Below are positions 24,227-33,546 of a stretch of 64,000 nucleotides of DNA, in pieces. The notes under the pieces are model-generated. The model worked only from the letters and a program-made list of their open reading frames with translations. It had not been told where the DNA came from and made no database searches. The DNA is from Planctomycetota bacterium (GTDB lineage Bacteria > Planctomycetota > Uabimicrobiia > Uabimicrobiales > Uabimicrobiaceae), in contig JAJDCR010000140.1 in NCBI GenBank assembly GCA_029260735.1, positions 42,440 to 106,439 on the forward strand, given 5' to 3'. Numbering within the stretch: the first letter of the stretch is position 1; each line of letters opens with the position of its first letter. Made by a program: the position numbers and the translations under genes.

Positions 24227-24745
24227 ATGTTTCGTGCGATTTTTATTTTTGTTTTTTGCTCTGTTATAATTTTTCCAGGTTGTGCCTTTTATGATTTAAA
24301 AGGAGGCTACACTAAACGAATTCAACCTCAAGCGATGGGGAAAATTGCTCTGTTTACTTTTTCTAACGACCACCAAGGACTCAGCGATTTGTTTATTAGC
24401 GGCTTAGTTGATTTGGGCTACCAAGTAATGGAAAAGGGAATGGTCGACCAAATTTGGCAAGAGTCAAAAAATCAAAGTGATCCAGAGTTAAACATAGAGA
24501 AAGCTTGTGCTTTAGGTAGTTTAGTGGGAGCTAAAACTATCATAGTAGGAAATTATACCCAAGAAAACAAACAAAGTCGTACTTTAAGCATTCGGGCAGT
24601 GAATGTAAAAGAAAGAACCATTGTTTTTTCTATTCATGTAAAATGCGAAGGGACTGCTTACGTTGCCCCTGTCCCTTCTTGGTTATGCCAAGGTGATGAA
24701 ATGGTTCACCGCGCACTAGAAGATTTGAAAGCGCCTAAGGATTAA
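24227..24745 (+). CDS. small CsgG/TolB-N-like lipoprotein of unknown function
   Basis: A 172-residue lipoprotein with signal peptide ending in FPGC (lipobox). The mature part begins MGKIALFTFSND and continues with SDLFISGLVDLGYQVMEKG and GSLVGAKTIIVGNYTQE, which is the pattern of CsgG/TolB-N-like domains (defined by a first beta strand, paired helices and a VG.Y strand). These domains occur in envelope assembly and stress proteins. AAGGAC precedes ATG 24227. It is co-directional with the phosphatase-cytochrome gene 28 bases upstream. A similar fold appears in the membrane protein at 30523-31356. Confidence 0.55.
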   Translation: MFRAIFIFVFCSVIIFPGCAFYDLKGGYTKRIQPQAMGKIALFTFSNDHQGLSDLFISGLVDLGYQVMEKGMVDQIWQESKNQSDPELNIEKACALGSLVGAKTIIVGNYTQENKQSRTLSIRAVNVKERTIVFSIHVKCEGTAYVAPVPSWLCQGDEMVHRALEDLKAPKD

Positions 24746-24779
24746 TTGAAATAATACAACATCAAATAATAGAACAGCT

Positions 24780-25676
24780 ATGACTCCGCAATCATTTTCC
24801 CGATATCGTTTTCTTATTACTGGAATTACTTCTATTCATGGGTGGCCAATCTTCCGTTTTTTTGAAGACAAGTATCCTGGTCGAGTCTGGGGCATTAAAA
24901 ATGTTTATGCTCCCAAGCCCACAGGAAAAAACATCTTTGTTGCCAATATCGAAGACGAGCTAGCAGTGTTACAGATTATAAAAACTGTTAACCCAACACA
25001 CATTATTCACTGTGCTGGAATGTGCGATCTTGACCAAGCGGAATATCATCCGGAAAGAGCCCAAGAATTGAATGTTAAACCAGCAGGCTACTTGAAAGAG
25101 CATTGCTCCCAACTAAAGTTAATCTACCTATCCTATGACCTCGTCTATTCAGGGAAAGAAAATGATGGCAAAGGGTATAGTGAGAAAGATATTCCTGATC
25201 CTCTCACGGTAGTGGGGAAAAGCATTCTAGATACGGAGAATATTTTCCGAACTATGTCTGATCATTTAATCATTCGCTTGGGTTTGCCGATGGGACAGTC
25301 GATTCAAAGAAACAAAGGAGCGGTTGATTGGATACATAGTCGTTTCCGAAAAAATCGAATAGCCACTCTTCTCTACGATGAAGTTCGCTCAACAATTAAC
25401 TTAGAAGATCTTAGCCCAGCTGTCGATATTTTACTTTCTCAAAATGGTGTTTTTCATTTGGGAAGTCGAACCAAACGTAGTCTTTATCAAATGGGCCAGG
25501 CTATTTTAAAAGCTCACAATTATCCTAATCATCTCTTGGAAGGAAAAACTCGAAAAGAATTTCCGGCGATTCCTCCTCGGATGGGAGATGTTTCTTTGCA
25601 TTGTGAAAAAGCTTACAGTATATTGAATTGGATTCCATCTGGATGGCCCGAGGGTTGCTACCTTGGAACAGTTTGA
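24780..25676 (+). CDS. RmlD-like SDR (NAD-binding) protein lacking the YxxxK catalytic pair
   Basis: A 298-residue extended short-chain dehydrogenase of the dTDP-4-dehydrorhamnose reductase/epimerase type. The dinucleotide fold is visible (GITSIHGWP near the N-terminus, IIHCAGMCDLDQAE, YDLVYSGKENDGKGYSE). The usual YGxSK active site reads VGKSI here: Tyr is replaced by Val145 and Lys by Ile149, so it probably binds a nucleotide or sugar without doing the usual redox chemistry. ATG 24780 has only a weak ribosome-binding site. Related non-catalytic SDRs serve as regulatory subunits (the methionine adenosyltransferase beta subunit is one). Neighbours give no clear pathway. Confidence 0.72.
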   Translation: MTPQSFSRYRFLITGITSIHGWPIFRFFEDKYPGRVWGIKNVYAPKPTGKNIFVANIEDELAVLQIIKTVNPTHIIHCAGMCDLDQAEYHPERAQELNVKPAGYLKEHCSQLKLIYLSYDLVYSGKENDGKGYSEKDIPDPLTVVGKSILDTENIFRTMSDHLIIRLGLPMGQSIQRNKGAVDWIHSRFRKNRIATLLYDEVRSTINLEDLSPAVDILLSQNGVFHLGSRTKRSLYQMGQAILKAHNYPNHLLEGKTRKEFPAIPPRMGDVSLHCEKAYSILNWIPSGWPEGCYLGTV

Positions 25677-25747
25677 TACTTGTCCTCTTAGTAGGTTAAG
25701 CCTTGGAAACTCTCTTCGGTTGAAAGTTTCTAACGCAGAAGAATTCT

Positions 25748-26173
25748 ATGAAATTAGAAATCAAATTTCAACACTACGATAAAAAGCCTGATACATTTTT
25801 TCGGGCCCAAGCAAATTCTTATTTTGTGGTTTATTTAAACGTAGACACCCAAGGATTAAAAGCATTAGAAGAAGCCGTTTCAAAAGCTGCTTTTGAAAAA
25901 GTTAACGGCAATTTATTGGCTTCTTACTCCCAGGCTCAAGTTCCCTTGATGATTTACTATAGTCAAACCGATTTACAAGTTGTTCCCTTAGACTCAGGTT
26001 GGTTAATTTGCGGTGATTTAGATGCCCTAGCTAGTGGTCTATTACCCTCCATAGAAGCGTGTTTAGCCAATACAAAAAGTGATAAACCGCTTGTAGGGTA
26101 TCATTCTGAGCAAAGATTGTATGATGGAGAGCAGGTTATTGGTGAATTGAAAATTGTCTGGGAAGATAATTGA
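25748..26173 (+). CDS. hypothetical protein
   Basis: A 141-residue protein that I do not recognise. It has no signal peptide or membrane segment. It looks mixed alpha/beta, beginning MKLEIKFQHYDKKPDTFF, with a middle QVPLMIYYSQTDLQVVPLDSGWLICGDLDALASGLL segment and a hydrophilic end. GAAGAA lies before ATG 25748, and a strong bidirectional terminator follows, converging on UspA. It is the last gene of the plus-strand group. Confidence 0.6.
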   Translation: MKLEIKFQHYDKKPDTFFRAQANSYFVVYLNVDTQGLKALEEAVSKAAFEKVNGNLLASYSQAQVPLMIYYSQTDLQVVPLDSGWLICGDLDALASGLLPSIEACLANTKSDKPLVGYHSEQRLYDGEQVIGELKIVWEDN

Positions 26174-26213
26174 GGGGAGGAAAAGCTTTTTAAAAAAGCA
26201 ATCCAGAAAAAAA

Positions 26214-26244
26214 GCCTGAAAAAGTACTCTTGACTTTTTCAGGC
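26214..26244. terminator. bidirectional intrinsic terminator between convergent genes
   Basis: GCCTGAAAAAGT and ACTTTTTCAGGC pair perfectly over 12 bp. It lies between the 25748-26173 gene (plus strand) and the uspA-type gene (minus strand). Confidence 0.75.
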
Positions 26245-26320
26245 CTGCTTAAGGATTGCCTTATCGGTTAGTTAAGAGAGACAATATAAAATATTTGGCA
26301 AAAAAATGTCTTGGCATGTC

Positions 26321-26773
26321 TTATTCTTCAGGCTGTTTTACAGTAAATACGGGACATTTAACGTGGTGTAGTACATACTCGGCAACACTTCCCATAACCA
26401 CGCGCATCAACGCATTATACCCGTGTGTTCCCATCACAAGTAAATCGACATCATTTGAATTAACAAACGCAACAATCTCTTGTCCGGGAGCACCTTCTAG
26501 AAAATGTCCCTTACAGCCTCCTAAATCTTCACAGAGCTTACTCAATGTTTCTTGGCCACGCTTTTTATTCTGAGCGATGTAATCGTCCATCCAGTCTGCT
26601 GCTCCGGGCATAAAGCAATACGCAGAGGGAATATTAACCACTCGTTCATTAAAAATATGGACAACCTCTAAAGTCGCACCAAGTTGAGTACTTAAAGTCT
26701 TTGCATATTCTACGGCACATTGAGATGCCTTAGAAAAATCCGTGGCTAATACAATTTTTTTGATTTCTTTCAT
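26321..26773 (-). CDS. universal stress protein (UspA family)
   Basis: A 150-residue UspA-type protein, cytoplasmic. It starts MKEIKKIVLATDFSKAS, with the Asp that begins the first strand region, and ends with the ATP-binding G-2x-G-9x-GS motif (GTHGYNALMRVVMGSVAE), so it is likely an ATP-binding Usp. The frame is open to 26896 but the start at 26773 fits the family; the upstream residues form a hydrophobic tail unlike the family. A minus-strand terminator-like hairpin lies in its upstream leader. Confidence 0.88.
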   Translation of the reverse strand: MKEIKKIVLATDFSKASQCAVEYAKTLSTQLGATLEVVHIFNERVVNIPSAYCFMPGAADWMDDYIAQNKKRGQETLSKLCEDLGGCKGHFLEGAPGQEIVAFVNSNDVDLLVMGTHGYNALMRVVMGSVAEYVLHHVKCPVFTVKQPEE

Positions 26774-26870
26774 GGCTGAATCCTTGAAAAATTTTTCCTT
26801 AAACAAACGAAGGCAACAAACACCAAAACATGGTATTCCTTTCTCTCTCAAAAAACAAAGAAAAAAGAAA

Positions 26871-26898
26871 AAATGCCGAATTATGAAACTCGGCATTT
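26871..26898 (-). terminator. terminator-like hairpin upstream of uspA-type gene
   Basis: AAATGCCGA and TCGGCATTT form a 9-bp stem, followed on the minus strand by a T-rich run (tttctttttt). There is no minus-strand gene to its right to end, so it may be a leader attenuator for the Usp gene about 100 bases downstream, or a stray terminator. Confidence 0.5.
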
Positions 26899-27027
26899 AA
26901 ACTAGGGTTTGAATACACCCTCTAGTGAGGTGAAACAGCTAATTATGCCTTCGTTTTATTATTTAGCAAAAATTGTGCCGATTGGAAATGGATTATCTAA
27001 AATTATCCTGAGCACCATTTCCCTGGT

Positions 27028-27062
27028 GGGCTTTGGCTCCTGCCGAGCAGGAGCCAAAGCCC
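27028..27062. terminator. 16-bp perfect hairpin, terminator-like or repeat
   Basis: GGGCTTTGGCTCCTGC and GCAGGAGCCAAAGCCC pair fully with a 3-base loop. A T-rich stretch follows on the plus strand. Near 52026-52038 a decayed half copy (GGGCTTTGACTCCTG) is visible, so it may also be a repeat family member. The whole 26774-27216 gap contains no gene; besides this hairpin and the one at 26871, TTGTTAA-type words repeat near 27110-27145. Confidence 0.55.
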
Positions 27063-27216
27063 TCCATATTTTTCGATTTTTTTCGATTTTTCACATCTAA
27101 ACACGTTAACCTTTGTTAAGTTTTTTGTTAACTTTGTTAATCTGTTTACATTTTGATTCCAAAAACGAGGAACTTTTTTATCTCCCCTGCGTCGAAGAAA
27201 GTTTAGGAGGACGAAT

Positions 27217-29166
27217 ATGAAAACGGATATAGCAATTAAAGAAAATTGGTTTTGGGCGACTTTGGAGTTCACTCTAACTCTTTTGTTTATCACCTTGGTG
27301 GGAGGTTTATTTGTTTCTTTGGCTATCATGCTAGGGAAATTTGAGCTAATCACTCTAGTGTATGTTTTACTCTTAGGAGCTCTTTTGCGTCCAGTAGCTT
27401 CTCCCAAGATTCGGCGGCGCTTAGAAAAACTACCTGTGATAGGAGAAGCTAACGATGTCTACAACGATTTAGAAAAATATTACCTCTCTCATCGAAAAAA
27501 ACCTTTCCTTTATTACCTTTGCTATCCTGTTTCAGGAATCGTCAGTTTCTTCTTTTCTCGGAAAGAAGCTCGTTTGGAACTCAATGCTTACTTTAGTCTA
27601 ATCCAATGGATGATCTTTCTACTTTTAGTGGAAGGTTTTGCCTCTTATTTCCGTTTTTACAAGTACTTTGAGTGGGACTTTGCTCTCCAATGGTTTTACC
27701 TTGAGCTCCTGACTGTGTATTTTTTATGTAATTTCTTTGCTGTCCCTATCGCAACCACTTCTTTACATCTAAGTATCCAAGGTAAAAAAATTCGTCTGTT
27801 TATGATTACCCTATTCTCTCTTTTACTCTTGAGTTTTTTTTGCTATTTCTTTGTCAAAGTTTCTCGCTATGAAAACCTTATTCCGATTAACATTATCATG
27901 GACAAGCGCATTGCCCAGGCGAAAGGGCAAAATAGTGATCCCTTTCTGACAGATTTAGAAGATAGTACTAAAATGTTTTTAGAGCATCGAGCCGAAGATA
28001 TCCTTGAGTTTAATCGCACTTATTTTTTTCACGAAAACAGAAAAATCCGACAAGATTTTTTTCAAGAAATCAACAACTCTTACCAAAAACATCTCTCTAG
28101 TATTGCCATACTCTCAGAAAATGAGCACTTTTTTTTAACGACGACACAAGAGCGTGAGAATTTATGGGGGATAGTCTGCTTACCTTTTCGAGAATCCATA
28201 TTTTATATTTTCTCTTACCAAGATAACAAACTAGACTTTTTCCAACGTTGGGAAAATATTCCTTCTCAACATCAGGAAAAACTACGCCTCCTTTGGGATA
28301 AAGATACCTTTCAATTTTCGGTTCAAAAGCAATTCGCCCGAGTAGTTGTTGACTACATGCGCAAAGAAGCAAAAAAATCGCAAGCCCCCAAGCAAAAAAT
28401 GTCGGCAGGGGAAGAAGAAAGCACCTTTAGCGAAGTGTCCAGAAAATCGTTAACGAACAGAGAAAAAATAGACGATATCTTGGGGAAAGACACTTCCTTA
28501 AATTGGGCTACTCTAAGAAAGGAATATCTAGAAAAAAGACAAAAGCTAATTTTAGCGTGGAGCAGTTTAGAGAGTAATTTAAGTAAGAGCTTACCTTGGT
28601 CTAAGAAAAGTTTTCCCGAGGGGTTGTCAATATTTAGTGAAGAGTGGAAAGGAACTTGGCAAATAGCAGGGCAAGAAGGATTTCTCTCGCAAGTAAAAAA
28701 CTTTCTTCAGAGATGGGAAAGAAATGAGTTTGCTCAAGCAGAAAAACAGTGGGAAATAGTAAAACCTTTTTTGAACAAATCAGTGCTCACACAAAAAGCC
28801 TCCCAAGATCAGGCTCTTTTTGAACAAATGAAAAATAGTCTTTATTACTGGACTCGAGAGATGGATATTTTTACGACAAAAATCGGGCAATTTGAAAAAA
28901 GCTTTCTTCTTTTTCAAGAAAAGATTGCTCCGACTCGTTCTTATTTTGCGGTTTATAATGCAGAGCTAAGCGCTTTTGATTATCCGCGTGCTCTTAAAGC
29001 CAAACTTCTTTTTGACCATCTAGGAGCCAGTCCATCCTTAGAAGCTAAGTGGTATACTAAGTTAGCCGAGCAATTCTTTGCTTTCTTGATGCTTGTCTTT
29101 AAAATCAGTATGCCTTTGCACATACTTTTAATTTTTTATTGCCGAGCACGCTTAGGGGAACAATAA
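27217..29166 (+). CDS. multi-pass membrane protein with large soluble middle part, unknown
   Basis: A 649-residue protein that I do not recognise. The N-terminal ~220 residues hold about five hydrophobic segments (near 15-60, 125-145, 160-190 and 198-218). The middle ~400 residues are polar, rich in Lys, Glu and Gln, with many Trp/Phe and probable long helices. One last hydrophobic helix sits near 620-645. AGGAGG precedes the ATG. It is the first of a group of co-directional envelope genes (27217, 29261, 30523) ahead of recD2. A secreted or membrane scaffold role is only a guess. Confidence 0.6.
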   Translation: MKTDIAIKENWFWATLEFTLTLLFITLVGGLFVSLAIMLGKFELITLVYVLLLGALLRPVASPKIRRRLEKLPVIGEANDVYNDLEKYYLSHRKKPFLYYLCYPVSGIVSFFFSRKEARLELNAYFSLIQWMIFLLLVEGFASYFRFYKYFEWDFALQWFYLELLTVYFLCNFFAVPIATTSLHLSIQGKKIRLFMITLFSLLLLSFFCYFFVKVSRYENLIPINIIMDKRIAQAKGQNSDPFLTDLEDSTKMFLEHRAEDILEFNRTYFFHENRKIRQDFFQEINNSYQKHLSSIAILSENEHFFLTTTQERENLWGIVCLPFRESIFYIFSYQDNKLDFFQRWENIPSQHQEKLRLLWDKDTFQFSVQKQFARVVVDYMRKEAKKSQAPKQKMSAGEEESTFSEVSRKSLTNREKIDDILGKDTSLNWATLRKEYLEKRQKLILAWSSLESNLSKSLPWSKKSFPEGLSIFSEEWKGTWQIAGQEGFLSQVKNFLQRWERNEFAQAEKQWEIVKPFLNKSVLTQKASQDQALFEQMKNSLYYWTREMDIFTTKIGQFEKSFLLFQEKIAPTRSYFAVYNAELSAFDYPRALKAKLLFDHLGASPSLEAKWYTKLAEQFFAFLMLVFKISMPLHILLIFYCRARLGEQ

Positions 29167-29260
29167 TTATTGGACAAAAACGCAAAAAATCGCTAACATT
29201 AGGGCATGTCCTCATTCAGCTTTTTCAAGTACCTAACTTTATCTGTTATTGAGGTATTCC

Positions 29261-30334
29261 ATGAATAGAGTATTTTTTACACTGGCGGTTTTTGCTTTTA
29301 TCAGTATATCTACGGCGGCAGGAGAGGAAAAATTCTCTTTAGAGGAAGGAGAGCAGCAACACCATTTTTTTCAAAATGCTCAAAGAAGCGCTCACATTTT
29401 TATTCGCAATTCTCCCCAAACTCTAGTTGCCGTTTCTTTCCCGGAAGGTAACAGAACTCTCGCTCTGTGGTTTTCAGAAAATGTCCAAGCAGAGTTTCTT
29501 TCTCTGGATCGTTTACAGCTACACAAGGAAGGGAGCTTGCGCGGTGTAAATTTTCCCCTGCGCCTAGGAAAATCCCATTTCCAAATTACAAGAACTCTTT
29601 TTGGAGAAGTCCAAGCCGTTCGAAGTTTTATAGAAAAAGGGAAATGTCTACAAGACAGAGCTATTGGTAATTTTCTCCAGTTAGCAGAAACATTTACTCC
29701 TCAAGAGAAATCTACTTTAGAAGAGCATGGTATTTCCTGGGAGGCCCTAGCCCATTGGAAACAAGCTAGCGTTACTCATTACCAAAAGCACGATCAGTTT
29801 CACATTGACTGGAAAAGACCCAACCTACAAGGAAACAAACGCTACTTGCTCCGTTTTTCATTTCCCTTGAGCCAAGAGGTGCATATATATCCTGATTGTA
29901 CAATTCAAGGAAAAGAAGCTGGGATCGTTTTTGATATTACAGCAGCAACAGATTTTTCGGCTTACCAGCCTCTTTCGGCCTCTCAAATTTTAACCCAAAA
30001 AGGAAAAGAATTTTTAAAGCAGGAAGGAAACCTTTCCTTAAAGAAAAACCTACTAAAAGCACTTACTTTTCTTTCTTTTCAAGAAAACCCCATCGCGGCC
30101 AGTTGTGGTTTTCTCCAGCCATTTGGAAATGAACCCAACTTTGCTCTGGAACCTCTAAGTTCTTTCCTTCAAGAGAGCACTTACCAAAAAATGAACGAAG
30201 CTCTATCTTGGCCTCTAAGGTCATCGGAAGGAGGTACGCCCTCTATTATGTTTGAAGAGTTACTGGCTTTTCAAGAAACATATGGCCAAAAAGGATTTCA
30301 AGAAGCTTTAAAAGAGTTAGGAAGTTGGAAGTAG
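29261..30334 (+). CDS. secreted protein of unknown function
   Basis: A 357-residue protein. The signal peptide is clear (MNRVFFTLAVFAFISIS, ending near AAGEE). The mature part is beta-rich with many Gln/Phe and SFPEG/NRTLALWFS-like strands. I see no known catalytic motif. The start was set at ATG 29261 because GAGG lies 6 bases before it; the in-frame TTG at 29249 is weaker. It follows the membrane protein at 27217-29166 by 94 bases in the same direction. Confidence 0.55.
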   Translation: MNRVFFTLAVFAFISISTAAGEEKFSLEEGEQQHHFFQNAQRSAHIFIRNSPQTLVAVSFPEGNRTLALWFSENVQAEFLSLDRLQLHKEGSLRGVNFPLRLGKSHFQITRTLFGEVQAVRSFIEKGKCLQDRAIGNFLQLAETFTPQEKSTLEEHGISWEALAHWKQASVTHYQKHDQFHIDWKRPNLQGNKRYLLRFSFPLSQEVHIYPDCTIQGKEAGIVFDITAATDFSAYQPLSASQILTQKGKEFLKQEGNLSLKKNLLKALTFLSFQENPIAASCGFLQPFGNEPNFALEPLSSFLQESTYQKMNEALSWPLRSSEGGTPSIMFEELLAFQETYGQKGFQEALKELGSWK

Positions 30335-30522
30335 AATTTTTGCAAACAGAGATTTGTTAGCGCGAAATAGAGTGGAAGATGTTATTCTTATAGGAATCTG
30401 GTGGCCAATATATCCTAGAGAATGAGTAGTGGAGGTTTAAGTTTTTGTGCTATAGGAACAATTGAGTAGTAATTACGTATTTTGTACTGTATTTTAATAG
30501 ATCTTCTTCGTATACTATTTTG

Positions 30523-31356
30523 ATGAGAAATTTTTTTATGATTCGCCTCATTTACCTTGGTATTCTCTTACTTATAATCTCAGGAGCATGGTTTTTCCTC
30601 AAGGAAAATTCTTCGCAACCAGTAATTGAAGATCCCTTTAAAGTTTATGTAATGGAAGAATCTTGTCGTCAAATTGCTCAAAGCTTACCCGACCCATTGG
30701 TTCCTGGTTTGCTTTGCTTGCTTCCTCTATCAGGAGACAGTTACAGCTTAATTACCCAGCAATTAATTCGAGAAATAGAAAACTCCGGAAAATACAAGTG
30801 TATTTCTCTCAGTGATATTCAATCGGCTCTAGAGGAAAAAAAAATCAACTTGAGAAACCAAGAGGATTTAGAAAATTTAGCGAAAGACTTCCAGGCTGAT
30901 TTATTAGCTTCGGGAAAAGTGGTGCGTTTTTCCAAAAGTGAGGAACTTTCCGAACTTATGATTAAAATTTCAGTTTGGTCACTGAATCGCAAAGATTTTA
31001 TTCTTCCCGAAAAAATATTCTCTGGTTCTCTCAAAAAAGAATTTTCTTTGCCCTACTACCGGGCTTGGATGGCTTCTCAGCCAACAACAGGAAAACTTTT
31101 GCTCTGGCTTTTGCTAACGGGACTGGGTCCCTTACTATTGTCTACCCCTTTGAGTAAAGCTCTTGACCAAGAGTCCAATCAAGTCAATTTCTTGCTTTTA
31201 CTAGGAACCTGCTCTGCTTCTTTTTTCCTAGCTTTGGCCTTAGTGGGCTTTCAAATTTCCGATTTTCTAACAGGTTTTATTGTAACTATCGCATTGTTAT
31301 GGGCTATTTTGTCTCATTATGTGGTTCTTTCTTGGTTAGAATACATTCGCAAATAG
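30523..31356 (+). CDS. membrane protein with CsgG/TolB-N-like domain and three C-terminal helices
   Basis: A 277-residue protein. A hydrophobic N-terminal helix (about 5-25) may be a signal anchor. Residues ~60-170 look like the CsgG/TolB-N fold (LLCLLPLSGDSYSLITQQL, SLSDIQSALEEKKI, QADLLASGKVVRFS), similar to the lipoprotein at 24227-24745. Three hydrophobic helices follow near 188-270. It is probably in the inner membrane with its soluble domain in the periplasm. The start is uncertain: ATG 30523 and 30538 both lack a good ribosome-binding site. It ends 16 bases before recD2. Confidence 0.5.
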   Translation: MRNFFMIRLIYLGILLLIISGAWFFLKENSSQPVIEDPFKVYVMEESCRQIAQSLPDPLVPGLLCLLPLSGDSYSLITQQLIREIENSGKYKCISLSDIQSALEEKKINLRNQEDLENLAKDFQADLLASGKVVRFSKSEELSELMIKISVWSLNRKDFILPEKIFSGSLKKEFSLPYYRAWMASQPTTGKLLLWLLLTGLGPLLLSTPLSKALDQESNQVNFLLLLGTCSASFFLALALVGFQISDFLTGFIVTIALLWAILSHYVVLSWLEYIRK

Positions 31357-31372
31357 AAAGAAGAATAAATCG

Positions 31373-33544
31373 ATGAAAGCGATAAGTAAAGAGAGTGTCA
31401 CCGTAGAAGGAATTCTTGAGGCGATTATTTTTTACTCAGAAGAGACTCATTTTGCTGTAGCGCGCTTTTGTTGTGTCAAAGAAGATCGAATGATCACAGT
31501 AGTGGGTAATATCTATTCGACCAACGAGGGAGAACGTCTTCGTCTAACCGGAAATTGGCGATCTCATCCTAAGTATGGCAAACAATTCAAAATTGAACAC
31601 TTTGAGGTTATTCTTCCGACAAAAAAAGAAGCGATCGAGAAATATCTGGCCAGTGGATTTATTGTCGGAGTAAAAGAGTCTTTAGCTAAGAGAATTGTTA
31701 AAGCTTTCGGGGAACAGACTTTTGAAATTCTCGATAACGACCCTGATCGAATGAGAGAAGTTTCTGGCATCGGGCAAAAAAAAGCAAAGCAAATCAAAGA
31801 CTCCTGGAAAGCCCAACGCAGTGTCCACGAAGCCATGGTATTTTTGAGCTCCCACGGAATTACAGGATCAAGAGCAGCTAAGATCTATAAAAAATATGGG
31901 GGAAATCTCGTTTCCATTTTGAAGCATAATCCCTACCGTTTGGCCATTGATATCGACGGAATTGGTTTTTTGACGGCAGACAAGATTGCCCAAAGCGTAG
32001 GACTTCCTGAAGACCACCCTGCTCGCTTACAAGCAGCGATCATGCATACCTTAGGAGAAGCACGAAACCAAGGACATTGCTATTTGCCCCGCGAAGAGCT
32101 ACTGCAAGTCGCTGGGAGGCTAGTGGGGAAAATGGAATGTGACTTAGAGGAAAGCCTGGAAGCTCTCTTGAAGTTACACAAACTCGTTGCTCCGAGCGAG
32201 GCGCCTGATTGTATTTACCAACGTAGCCTTCATTTATATGAAAAGCAAGTATCTTACTATCTACACAGTTTGATGGGAGCAAAACTACGGCGGCCTCTGA
32301 AAAATGTCGAAGCCTATATCTCCAGTGCAGAGCGTTTAATGGATATTTCTTTTTCTGAAGGGCAACGAAACGCAATCTCCCAAACCTTGACCGATAAAGT
32401 AAGCATTATAACTGGGGGACCTGGAGTTGGAAAAACTACTATTGTTCGAGCTTTGGTCTATATTTTAACCAAACATCAAAAAAATGTCGCTTTAGCGGCT
32501 CCCACAGGAAGAGCCGCTAAACGTCTTTCCGAAGCATCTGAAGCTACTGCCACCACTATCCATCGGCTACTTCACTATAACCCCCATGAACATAGTTTTG
32601 AGTATAGCCAAGAAAATCAACTGGATATCGACTGGATAATTATTGATGAAGCTTCTATGGTGGATATTCCTTTAGGCTATCATCTACTCTCGGCCTTACC
32701 TCCTCACATAGGAGTAACTTTTGTCGGAGATTACGACCAGCTCCCCTCGGTTGGGCCAGGGAATTTCTTAGCGGACTTAATTCACAGTCGCGAAATTTCG
32801 ACGACGCGCTTAACTCATATTTTCCGGCAAACCGAAGGCTCTTCTATCGTCGAAACAGCTCATCAAATCAATGCCGGAGTCTCTCCACAGATTTCCAATC
32901 ACGAAAACTCTGATATTTTTTTCATCGCAACGGATCACCCCAGTAAAGGAGCAGAGATTATTACAGAGCTAGTCACAACTAGACTTCCACAGAGATATGG
33001 ACTGGACTCTTTATCTGATATCCAAGTTTTAACTCCTATGTACCGAGCAGATGTGGGAGCAGATAATTTAAATGCTTTGCTCTCTGAGGCTTTAAATCCT
33101 CGAAAAGAAGACGCCCCCCTCAATCGTTTTCAGGAGAATGACAAGGTTATGCAGATTAGCAATAATTACGAAAAGGAAGTCTACAATGGGGATATTGGTA
33201 TTTTAACAACTGTTAATCGCATTGATCGAACTTTTACAGTTAGCTTTGATCATAGGGATGTAGTCTACGATTTTTTGGAACAAGATCAGCTCGTGCTTTC
33301 CTATGCTATTAGCATCCATAAATCCCAAGGAAGTGAATACTCCGCTGTCATTATTCCACTCTTTACTCAACACTATATTATGTTGGAGAGAAATCTTCTC
33401 TATACGGCAATTACCCGAGGAAAAAAACTTGTCATTCTTGTCGGAAGTTGGAGTGCCTTTGCTTTAGCCATTCAAAAAATACGAGCAAAAAATCGTTACA
33501 CTCGTCTCAGTGACCTTTTATCAAATTACGAATCAGGAGAATAA
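31373..33544 (+). CDS. recD2: RecD2-family ATP-dependent DNA helicase
   Basis: A 723-residue superfamily 1 helicase of the RecD2/YrrC type, which unwinds 5'-3' and acts outside RecBCD in DNA repair. The N-terminal ~330 residues hold the OB-fold and helix-hairpin-helix parts (VSGIGQKKAKQI and a second IDGIGFLTADKIAQSVG). The helicase core shows Walker A GGPGVGKTTIVRAL (about 346), Walker B IDEASMVD, VGDYDQLPSVGPGNFL (motif III), RLTHIFRQ (motif IV) and ISIHKSQGSEYS (motif V/VI). No RecB or RecC is nearby, consistent with RecD2. It is followed 2 bases later by a small membrane protein. Confidence 0.93.
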   Translation: MKAISKESVTVEGILEAIIFYSEETHFAVARFCCVKEDRMITVVGNIYSTNEGERLRLTGNWRSHPKYGKQFKIEHFEVILPTKKEAIEKYLASGFIVGVKESLAKRIVKAFGEQTFEILDNDPDRMREVSGIGQKKAKQIKDSWKAQRSVHEAMVFLSSHGITGSRAAKIYKKYGGNLVSILKHNPYRLAIDIDGIGFLTADKIAQSVGLPEDHPARLQAAIMHTLGEARNQGHCYLPREELLQVAGRLVGKMECDLEESLEALLKLHKLVAPSEAPDCIYQRSLHLYEKQVSYYLHSLMGAKLRRPLKNVEAYISSAERLMDISFSEGQRNAISQTLTDKVSIITGGPGVGKTTIVRALVYILTKHQKNVALAAPTGRAAKRLSEASEATATTIHRLLHYNPHEHSFEYSQENQLDIDWIIIDEASMVDIPLGYHLLSALPPHIGVTFVGDYDQLPSVGPGNFLADLIHSREISTTRLTHIFRQTEGSSIVETAHQINAGVSPQISNHENSDIFFIATDHPSKGAEIITELVTTRLPQRYGLDSLSDIQVLTPMYRADVGADNLNALLSEALNPRKEDAPLNRFQENDKVMQISNNYEKEVYNGDIGILTTVNRIDRTFTVSFDHRDVVYDFLEQDQLVLSYAISIHKSQGSEYSAVIIPLFTQHYIMLERNLLYTAITRGKKLVILVGSWSAFALAIQKIRAKNRYTRLSDLLSNYESGE

Positions 33545-33546
33545 CT

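Noticed and set aside
26909..27100. 63-codon plus-strand frame
   Set aside because: It runs through a 16-bp perfect hairpin and has no ribosome-binding site.
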